A DNA stretch of 13,923 bases from CALBPI01 sp039033695 (GTDB taxonomy: Bacteria; Pseudomonadota; Gammaproteobacteria; Steroidobacterales; Woeseiaceae). The first letter of the stretch is position 1. Each line of letters starts with the position of its first letter. The stretch spans positions 1-13,923 of the forward strand of contig JBCCCC010000086.1 of the NCBI GenBank assembly GCA_039033695.1, read 5' to 3'. The notes under the pieces were generated by a model. The model did not search any database and had not been told where the DNA came from. It saw nothing but the letters and a program-made list of their open reading frames with translations. The position numbers and the translations under genes were made by a program. Below are positions 1 to 6,240 of the stretch, in pieces.

Positions 1-534
1 GCACGTAATTTCACCGCCATGACCCGGCTTGACCACAACCGCGCGGTCGCCCAGCTCGGCAGCAAGACTGGCAATCACGTTACCGACATCAGTAACCTGA
101 TCATCTGGGGGAATCATTCGGCAACGCAGTATCCTGACGTCTCGCACGCGACTGTTGACGGCAAGCCCGCCAAGTCACTCGTCGATGATGCCTGGCTGAC
201 CGACGACTTTATCCCGACCGTGCAGCAGCGTGGTGCAGCAATCATCAAAGCTCGCGGTGCTTCGTCCGCGGCCTCCGCTGCCTCGGCCGCGATCGACCAC
301 ATGCACGATTGGGCGCTGGGCAGCGGCACAGATAGCTGGATCAGCATGGCAGTGCCGGCAGATGGCAGCTATGGCATTGAGCCTGGCATCATTTATTCCT
401 ACCCCGTGCGCTGCAATGGCGGAGACTACGAGATCGTGCAGGGCCTGGATATTGATGATGCAAGCCGCACACTGATGGACGCAACGGAAACTGAGCTTCG
501 CGAAGAGCGCGCGGCTATTGAAGCCCTGCTTTAA
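1..534 (+). CDS. mdh: Malate dehydrogenase, C-terminal part (5' end outside the window)
   Basis: This is the C-terminal 177 residues of an NAD-dependent malate dehydrogenase of the lactate/malate dehydrogenase superfamily, a cytoplasmic TCA-cycle enzyme interconverting malate and oxaloacetate. The reading frame is open from base 1, so the first in-frame ATG at 19 is internal and not the start. The opening residues ARNFTAMTRLDHNRA match the conserved stretch that carries a substrate-binding Arg in this family. The segment IWGNHSATQYPD contains the catalytic His. The rest is the C-terminal substrate domain, ending in a Glu/Arg-rich helix. Family members have about 325-330 residues, so roughly 150 are missing upstream. 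The TAA stop lies 12 bases before fadE, and both genes point the same way, so co-transcription is plausible. The family call is firm; malate rather than lactate specificity is inferred from overall likeness. Confidence 0.9.
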   Translation, partial: ARNFTAMTRLDHNRAVAQLGSKTGNHVTDISNLIIWGNHSATQYPDVSHATVDGKPAKSLVDDAWLTDDFIPTVQQRGAAIIKARGASSAASAASAAIDHMHDWALGSGTDSWISMAVPADGSYGIEPGIIYSYPVRCNGGDYEIVQGLDIDDASRTLMDATETELREERAAIEALL

Positions 535-536
535 CT

Positions 537-540
537 GGAG
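537..540 (+). promoter_or_regulatory. Ribosome binding site of fadE
   Basis: GGAG sits 6 bases before the GTG at 547. This fixes GTG as the likely start; an adjacent in-frame TTG at 550 is the only close alternative. Confidence 0.6.
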
Positions 541-546
541 ATAAGC

Positions 547-3159
547 GTGTTGGATTTTATTGGCGGACTGTTCTGGGTCGTTTTGCTTGTCGGCGGGGCC
601 CTCGCGCTCGCCTACAACCGCACTGATTTGCGCACATCAACCATTGCGGTCGCCGCGGGTGTGCTGGCCTATCAGATTTTCGGAGACGGGTTCGGCATCG
701 TCATGTTGTTGCTGTGGGCCATTGTTGCGTTCATGGTCATACTCAACTTTGACGACTTCCGTCGTGACCAGATTACCGCACGCATGCTCGCGGTCTATCG
801 AACCATGTTGCCGCAGATGTCAGATACGGAACGCGAGGCCCTCGAGGCCGGCAGCGTCTGGTGGGATGGTGAGCTGTTCACTGGCCTGCCTGACTGGCAC
901 AAATTGATGTCGATGCCGGCGCCAACGCTGACCGAAGAAGAACAGGCCTTTTTTGACGGTCCGACCGAAGAGCTATGCCGTATGCTGGACGACTGGCAGA
1001 TCACGCATGAGTTGGGCGACATGCCCCCAGAAATCTGGGCATACATCAAGGAGAAGCGTTTCTTCGCCATGATTATTCCCAAGGAATATGGCGGACTCGA
1101 GTTTTCACCTTATGCCAATGCACTGATCCTGAAAAAGCTCTCGACGCGCTCTACGGTTGCAGCATCAACGATTGGTGTACCGAACTCATTGGGCCCGGCC
1201 GAATTGCTGTTGCATTACGGCACGGATGAGCAGAAGAAGCGTTACCTGCCCGGTCTGGCCTCAGGCGACGAAGTGCCATGCTTCGCACTGACTTCGCCAC
1301 AAGCCGGTTCCGATGCCGCAGCTTTGATCGACTCTGGCATTGTTTGTAAAGGGCAATGGGAAGGCAAGGAAATCACCGGCATCAAGCTCAACTGGAACAA
1401 GCGCTATATCACGCTGGCGCCAGTGGCGACGGTCCTCGGTCTTGCATTCAAGCTGCGTGACCCTGACGGACTGATTGGCGATGTCGCCGACTACGGCATT
1501 ACGGCGGCGCTAATCCCAACCAACACGCCGGGCGTGGTACATGGTCGACGCCACTTGCCGTTGGACGTGCCATTCCAGAACGGTCCGACCAGTGGCAAGG
1601 ATGTCTTCGTACCGCTCGACTACATTATTGGCGGCCCCGAAATGGCCGGCAAAGGCTGGAAGATGCTGGTCGAACTGCTATCGGTGGGGCGCGCGATCAC
1701 GCTGCCTTCCAGCGGCGCAGGTGGCGGCCAGGCGGCAACGTTTGCCACAGGCGCCTATGCGCGTATCCGTAAGCAATTTCATCTGCCGATTGGCCAGTTC
1801 GAAGGCGTGGGCGAGGCGATCTCTCGCATGGCCGGATATACCTACATTATGAATGCCGCCGTCGATGTCACGGCGGGCGCGATTAGCCAGGGCGAAAAAC
1901 CCGCAGTTCCTTCGGCAATTCTGAAGTATCACTGCACAGAACTCGCGCGCAAAGTGGCCAACGATGGCATGGACGTGCACGGCGGCAAGGGCGTGATGTT
2001 GGGGCCACGTAACTACATGGGCCGTGGTTATATGGCGCTGCCTATCGCGATCACGGTTGAGGGAGCCAACATTCTCACGCGCTCACTCATTATCTTTGGG
2101 CAAGGCGCGATCCGCTGTCACCCGTTCGTGCTGCGCGAGTTGCATGCCGCACAGGACGAAGACCAGGATCGCGGGCTGGAAGCGTTCGACAACGCATTGT
2201 TCGGACACATCGGCTATGCCATCAGCAATGCCGCACGATCCTTCGTACTGGCACTGACGCATGCCAAGTTCAGCGAAGTACCCGTTGGCGGCCCAACACA
2301 CCGCTACTTCCAGAACATCAACCGCTACAGCGCAGCGTTCGCGTTAACGGCTGACTTCGCGATGCTGACACTCGGTGGGCGGCTGAAGATCAAAGAACGT
2401 TTGTCGGCGCGCCTCGGCGATGTCTTCAGCTATATGTATCTCGCCAGCACGGTGCTTAAGCACTACGAGAACCAAGGTCGTCAGCCGCAGGACTTACCGC
2501 TGGTTGAGTGGTCCGTGCGTGCGTTGCTGTATGAAGCCCAAGAGCAATTACACAGCTTCCTGCAGAATTTCCCGAATCGTCCCGTAGCATGGCTGCTTCG
2601 CGCGTTGATTTTCCCACGCGGGCGCACCTATTCAGCACCTTCGGACAAGATTGGCAAGGACATCGTTGAGTTGATGATCAACCCAACCGGCGCGCGCGAC
2701 CGGTTGTGCGCTGAAGTCTACCGCGAGGAGTTGCCGAACAACCCCATGGGTATGCTGCAGGCCGCATTGCAACAGTCTATTGCTCTGGAGCCGCTGGAGA
2801 AGCGACTGCGTGACGCGCAGAAGTCTGGCTCGCTGTTGGCCGACTACTTGCCGTTGCAAGTTGAGGAAGCCCTCGACAAGGGCATCCTCAACAAGGACGA
2901 GGCAAAGCAACTGCTTGATTACCATGACGCCGTTTCGGAACTGATAGCGGTCGATGATTTCGACAGTTGCGAGATCGGCCGCACCGCGGTGGCCAGCACT
3001 AGCGGCGCAACTGCAAAGCCGGGTGTTTCGCTCAAGAAATCGACTGCCCAGAAAAAGACGACTAAGAAGACTGCCAAGAAGAAGGCGGCGACCAAAAAAG
3101 CAACCGGTAAGAAGACGACAAAGAAGAAAACAGCGGCAGCGACAAAGGATGACGCCTGA
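547..3159 (+). CDS. fadE: FadE-type acyl-CoA dehydrogenase with a lysine-rich C-terminal tail
   Basis: Flavin-dependent acyl-CoA dehydrogenase catalysing the first step of fatty acid beta-oxidation. At 870 residues it is longer than E. coli FadE (about 814) but follows it closely. An N-terminal membrane part has hydrophobic stretches at about 4-22, 32-45 and 49-68. Then come the conserved segments WAYIKEKRFFAMIIPKEYGG (164-183), CFALTSPQAGSDA (245-257), WNKRYITLAP (283-292) and TVEGANILTRS (503-513). Glu505 aligns with the catalytic-base position of MCAD-type enzymes. The C-terminal FadE-specific domain (DUF1974-like) runs from about 525 to 805. After the VDDFD segment (797-801), where E. coli FadE soon ends, about 60 extra residues follow, with 17 lysines between 830 and 867. 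The start is GTG with GGAG six bases upstream. The stop overlaps the next gene, so the two are probably translated together. The family call is very secure; the role of the tail is unknown. Confidence 0.96.
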   Translation: MLDFIGGLFWVVLLVGGALALAYNRTDLRTSTIAVAAGVLAYQIFGDGFGIVMLLLWAIVAFMVILNFDDFRRDQITARMLAVYRTMLPQMSDTEREALEAGSVWWDGELFTGLPDWHKLMSMPAPTLTEEEQAFFDGPTEELCRMLDDWQITHELGDMPPEIWAYIKEKRFFAMIIPKEYGGLEFSPYANALILKKLSTRSTVAASTIGVPNSLGPAELLLHYGTDEQKKRYLPGLASGDEVPCFALTSPQAGSDAAALIDSGIVCKGQWEGKEITGIKLNWNKRYITLAPVATVLGLAFKLRDPDGLIGDVADYGITAALIPTNTPGVVHGRRHLPLDVPFQNGPTSGKDVFVPLDYIIGGPEMAGKGWKMLVELLSVGRAITLPSSGAGGGQAATFATGAYARIRKQFHLPIGQFEGVGEAISRMAGYTYIMNAAVDVTAGAISQGEKPAVPSAILKYHCTELARKVANDGMDVHGGKGVMLGPRNYMGRGYMALPIAITVEGANILTRSLIIFGQGAIRCHPFVLRELHAAQDEDQDRGLEAFDNALFGHIGYAISNAARSFVLALTHAKFSEVPVGGPTHRYFQNINRYSAAFALTADFAMLTLGGRLKIKERLSARLGDVFSYMYLASTVLKHYENQGRQPQDLPLVEWSVRALLYEAQEQLHSFLQNFPNRPVAWLLRALIFPRGRTYSAPSDKIGKDIVELMINPTGARDRLCAEVYREELPNNPMGMLQAALQQSIALEPLEKRLRDAQKSGSLLADYLPLQVEEALDKGILNKDEAKQLLDYHDAVSELIAVDDFDSCEIGRTAVASTSGATAKPGVSLKKSTAQKKTTKKTAKKKAATKKATGKKTTKKKTAAATKDDA
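3034..3156 (+). repeat. Low-complexity Lys/Thr/Ala-rich coding tract at the fadE 3' end
   Basis: This codes for FadE residues 830-870, in which 17 of 41 residues are Lys, mostly as KK or KKK groups separated by Thr and Ala. The composition resembles histone H1-like and AlgP-like bacterial tails. The DNA is rich in AAG and AAA codons in imperfect short repeats. It stays in frame to the stop codon. The tract looks like a genuine part of the protein and not a frameshift, because the native FadE C-terminus precedes it without a break and the following gene is positioned on its stop. Confidence 0.75.
3144..3149 (+). promoter_or_regulatory. Ribosome binding site supporting a CTG start
   Basis: AAAGGA lies inside the end of fadE, six bases before the CTG codon at 3156. 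No ATG, GTG or TTG lies in the downstream frame between the preceding in-frame stop (3150-3152) and the ATG at 3249. The site therefore supports CTG as the initiation codon of the next gene. Confidence 0.55.
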
Positions 3160-4640
3160 GCAAACGAGTCGTCTATGAAGTCAGCCTGAAGGTCAATGCT
3201 GATCGGAGCATTGAGCTGGGCAGCTGGCTGCAGGAGCATATCGATGACATGCTGGCATTGCCCGGCTTCATCGAGGCCCATGCGTTCGACGCCGAGCAGC
3301 AAGGCGAGGGTTTCATGGTGCACACGGTGCACTATGTGCTCGCCGATCAGGCAGCGCTTGATTACTACCTGGAACACGACGCACCGACAATGCGCGCCAA
3401 GGGGCAAGCGCTGTTCGGCGACGACATCGAAACCAGCCGAAGTGTGCGTCAGGTCACGAGCAAGACCGAACAGCGCGAATCGAGCTGCCTGAACTGCGAT
3501 GCGACGCTGAGTGGCCAGTATTGCTGGAATTGCGGACAGCGCGGCAACATCAGGCTGATCAGCCTCATGGAGCTGGTGCGTGACGCGTTTGGCGACATGT
3601 TCGAGCTGGACTCCAGACTCTGGCGCACGCTTATCCCGCTGGCGGTTCGCCCGGGCCACCTCACACGCGACTACCTGCGCGGGCGTCGCGCACGCTACAT
3701 GCCGCCGTTCCGCATGTACCTGGTGCTAAGCTTCGTGTTCTTCTTGATTACCCGACTTACCGGGCAAGACTACGGCATTTTCCAGGACTCGGCTAATGAT
3801 GCCGAACCGACGATCAATGCCGAGCTCACTGTAGGTGATGATGTCATTCTGACCACGGATCCAACCGCCAAAGATCTACTCACCGACACGATAAGCGATC
3901 AACCTGGCGACCTCATGGAGCCCGGCGAGCAAACGCCGACGGGCGCAGGTGACGAGGTCATAACCGACCAACAGAACGTGCTCACCAACGCTGATCCACC
4001 AGCCCATGACAATCGAATAGATACGGGCCAGGATCCTGAGTTGCTATCGGAATCCAGCTCAGATTTGTCAGACGACACTGCCAGCGCCGACGCGACATCC
4101 GAAGCATCGGAGGACGGCGACGGATTCTACTGCACCGTCGATTTCACGAGCCTCGGCATGCCGTGGATTGACGAACAGATCAGCGAAGAGCGAATCTCGG
4201 AGGTCTGCAAAGACATTCAGGAGGACCGTGGCAAACGCTTTATTGAACGGGTCGTACAGAGTTTCCCGGTCGCCGCGTTGATGCTGCTGCCGCTCCTGGC
4301 ATTCCTGCTCAAGCTGTTGTACCCGTTGTCACGTCGTTACTACGTCGAACACTTGTTGCTGCTGGTTCACTACCACGCATTCCTGTTTCTCGCGATGTCA
4401 GTGACTTACCTCTACAACGAGTACCTGTCGCGAGTGATCAGCGCTGACATCGCCTTTATTATTCCAAACATACTGATTGGCATTTATATGCCGTTCTATC
4501 TGTACAAGTCGATGCGCCGAGTCTACGGGCAGGGCAGAATTCTGAGTATTCTCAAATACTTGGCGCTGTTATTCGGCTATGTTTTGGCAATCGCCATTGT
4601 CGCGATCATCAATGTACTTTGGGTATTCGTAACCTATTGA
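3156..4640 (+). CDS. DUF4286-zinc ribbon-DUF3667 fusion membrane protein, probable CTG start
   Basis: Protein of unknown function, 494 residues if begun at CTG 3156. Residues 4-98 read as a DUF4286 domain (RVVYEVSLKVN, then HAPTMRAKG-like DAPTMRAKG). Next is a CxxC-x8-CxxC zinc ribbon (C111, C114, C123, C126) and the DUF3667 hallmark LDSRLWRTL...RPGHLTRDYLRGRRARYMPPFR (151-186). Hydrophobic segments lie near 187-201, 371-391, 397-419, 429-451 and 463-492, suggesting five membrane helices. Between the first two is a hydrophilic stretch of about 165 residues; 202-331 has 32 Asp/Glu but only 2 Lys/Arg. By the positive-inside rule it should be periplasmic, with the zinc ribbon cytoplasmic (inference). 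The first in-frame ATG, at 3249, would remove the first DUF4286 strand, and no GTG or TTG lies between. CTG overlaps the fadE TGA stop as CTGA and has AAAGGA six bases upstream. The gene is probably co-translated with fadE. Domain calls are good; no function is claimed. Confidence 0.82.
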   Translation: MSKRVVYEVSLKVNADRSIELGSWLQEHIDDMLALPGFIEAHAFDAEQQGEGFMVHTVHYVLADQAALDYYLEHDAPTMRAKGQALFGDDIETSRSVRQVTSKTEQRESSCLNCDATLSGQYCWNCGQRGNIRLISLMELVRDAFGDMFELDSRLWRTLIPLAVRPGHLTRDYLRGRRARYMPPFRMYLVLSFVFFLITRLTGQDYGIFQDSANDAEPTINAELTVGDDVILTTDPTAKDLLTDTISDQPGDLMEPGEQTPTGAGDEVITDQQNVLTNADPPAHDNRIDTGQDPELLSESSSDLSDDTASADATSEASEDGDGFYCTVDFTSLGMPWIDEQISEERISEVCKDIQEDRGKRFIERVVQSFPVAALMLLPLLAFLLKLLYPLSRRYYVEHLLLLVHYHAFLFLAMSVTYLYNEYLSRVISADIAFIIPNILIGIYMPFYLYKSMRRVYGQGRILSILKYLALLFGYVLAIAIVAIINVLWVFVTY

Positions 4641-4666
4641 CCCGGCAACTAATATCGTCGCAAGGC

Positions 4667-4695
4667 TTGTCGCCAACGATAGGCGTGCCTACAAT
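4667..4695 (+). promoter_or_regulatory. Predicted sigma-70 promoter for HMG-CoA synthase
   Basis: A -35 box TTGTCG (4667-4672) is followed, after exactly 17 bases, by a -10 box TACAAT (4690-4695), in the 130-base gap before the gene. Transcription would begin near 4702, giving a 5' leader of about 70 bases. The match to consensus is 4 of 6 and 5 of 6, and the spacing is ideal. This is a sequence prediction only. Confidence 0.5.
4680..4691. promoter_or_regulatory. Small inverted repeat overlapping the promoter (possible operator)
   Basis: TAGGCGTGCCTA consists of perfect 5-base arms around a GT centre. It lies between the predicted -35 and -10 boxes and runs into the -10. Its position would suit a repressor or activator site. 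The arms are short and could arise by chance, so confidence is low. Confidence 0.25.
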
Positions 4696-4770
4696 GATCC
4701 TGGGGACAAAACAAACAGACCGACTGGCGGAGCCGCGCCCCTTTCGGTAGGTATTGCACAGACATACACT

Positions 4771-6240
4771 ATGAATATAGGAATCAGCGGCCTCGCGACG
4801 TACGTACCAGCCTATCGGGTCAATCTCGAGCAATGGTGCGACTGGACCGGTCAGCACTGGCCGAAGATGCGTGAGGTGGTCGGTGACAGCTTTCGCATGC
4901 GCGGGCAACGGCATAGCGTTTACACAATGGCCGCCACCGCCGTGATGCGGCTCATCCGCCAATACGATATTGATCCTGCCGAAGTCCGATTTCTCGGCCT
5001 TGGCACTGAATCCAGTCTCGACAACTCGGCCGGCGCGGTCATCGTTAAAGGCATGATCGATACTGCGCTTGCAGCAGATGGTAAAGCGCCGCTGTCGCGT
5101 GCCTGCGAAGTGCCGGAGTTCAAGCACGCCTGTCTCGGCGGCGTCTACGCAATGAAAAGCGCAGTGCGCGCCCTGGCACTTGACGGTCGCGGCAGCAAAG
5201 CCATTGTCGTTTGCGCCGACATTGCCGAGTATCAGCGCGACAGCAGTGGTGAGCCGACGCAAGGAGCGGGTGCCGTCGCCATGCTGCTTGAGGAAAACCC
5301 GACGCTGGCAGTCGTCGATCTTGTTAACAGTGGCAGCGCATCGGATTACCGGGTCATGGATTTTCGCAAGCCAATGCTGCGCTTCTGTGGCCAGGACCGA
5401 AGCCAAACGCACCAGGTGCAAGACTTTCCGGTATTCAATGGCAAGTACTCGACCACTTGCTACGTTGATGAGACGCTGCATGCGTTGGACGATATGTATG
5501 CGCGTCGTGGCATTGCACCGGCCGCCCACCTGTCGTCTGTACCGCATATTTTCATGCACCGACCCTACCGGCGCATGCCAGAGAACGGGCTGTCCGTGGC
5601 CTGGTTCTGGGCGCTGGCACAAGGCGGTGATTCGGAACACGAGCGACTACGAACGTACGCGGAAGCGGCGGGTATCGAATTCACAGAGCTGCTTGCGGAG
5701 CTTCGCGACGAGCACGACGTGTCATCGCTCGCCGACGCCGAACATCTGAACGACGATACGATGCCATTAACGATGGGCTTGGTGCGTACCTTCCGCGCCA
5801 CGGAGGACTTCGATAACGAGGTGCACGGCAAACTGTCACTGGGCAGCGAATGCATGCGCGATCTGGGTAACCTCTATACGGCCGCATTACCAGCGTGGAT
5901 GGCAGCCGGTTTCGAGGAAGCGCTCGAGAAGGACCTGCAATTGACTGGCCAGGAAATCCTCACGCTCGGCTACGGCAGCGGGGATGCTGCGGAAGTCATC
6001 CCAATGTATGTTGCCGAAGGCTGGCGCGAGGCAACGCGCAAAATGCGCTTTCGCGAAGCGCTGGAGAACCCGATCGACCTTACGCAAAGCCAATATGAAG
6101 CGCTACATGACGGGCGCTACATCGACGACCTGCCAATGTCGGCAACTGATGAATTTTTTGTGGCAGGTGTTGGCCGTGCCATTGATCGGCAATTCCAGGA
6201 CCTCGGTATCGAGTATTACGAGTATCAACGTCAGGCCTGA
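4771..6240 (+). CDS. mvaS: Hydroxymethylglutaryl-CoA synthase
   Basis: Cytoplasmic enzyme of the thiolase superfamily that condenses acetyl-CoA with acetoacetyl-CoA to give HMG-CoA, the first committed step of the mevalonate pathway. At 489 residues it is longer than the Gram-positive enzymes (about 390). The catalytic triad is visible: Glu80 in LGTESSLDNS, the acyl-accepting Cys121 in FKHACLGGVYAM, and His263 in FMHRPYRRMPENG. The C-terminal glycine loop is GYGSGDAAEVI (400-410). The ATG at 4771 opens directly into MNIGISGLATYVPAYR, typical of the family N-terminus, although no good Shine-Dalgarno sequence is seen. A promoter is predicted at 4667-4695, so the gene probably has its own transcript. 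It converges on the fusion gene that carries the next two pathway steps, overlapping its end by ten bases. The neighbouring pathway genes support the call strongly. Confidence 0.94.
   Translation: MNIGISGLATYVPAYRVNLEQWCDWTGQHWPKMREVVGDSFRMRGQRHSVYTMAATAVMRLIRQYDIDPAEVRFLGLGTESSLDNSAGAVIVKGMIDTALAADGKAPLSRACEVPEFKHACLGGVYAMKSAVRALALDGRGSKAIVVCADIAEYQRDSSGEPTQGAGAVAMLLEENPTLAVVDLVNSGSASDYRVMDFRKPMLRFCGQDRSQTHQVQDFPVFNGKYSTTCYVDETLHALDDMYARRGIAPAAHLSSVPHIFMHRPYRRMPENGLSVAWFWALAQGGDSEHERLRTYAEAAGIEFTELLAELRDEHDVSSLADAEHLNDDTMPLTMGLVRTFRATEDFDNEVHGKLSLGSECMRDLGNLYTAALPAWMAAGFEEALEKDLQLTGQEILTLGYGSGDAAEVIPMYVAEGWREATRKMRFREALENPIDLTQSQYEALHDGRYIDDLPMSATDEFFVAGVGRAIDRQFQDLGIEYYEYQRQA
6231..6240. 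other. 10-bp palindrome holding the stop codons of two convergent genes
   Basis: TCAGGCCTGA is a perfect palindrome. Read on + it ends the HMG-CoA synthase gene (CAG GCC TGA), and read on - it ends the triple fusion gene with the same codons, so both proteins finish in Gln-Ala. There is no spacer and no visible terminator between the two genes. Confidence 0.9.

Noticed and set aside
2919..3659. - strand open frame of 246 codons across the fadE/DUF4286 junction
   Set aside because: Its odd Phe/Val-rich stretch is simply the complement of the lysine codons in the FadE tail; no domain is seen and both + strand genes are well supported.
3249..4640. ATG start at 3249 for the DUF4286-DUF3667 protein
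   Set aside because: It would cut off about 31 residues, including the first conserved strand of DUF4286, and leave an unexplained 89-base gap after fadE.
4609..5640. Long - strand open frame (343 codons) opposite the start of HMG-CoA synthase
   Set aside because: It lies mostly antisense to a gene with a complete catalytic triad, and its translation is Cys/Arg/His-rich with no recognisable domain.
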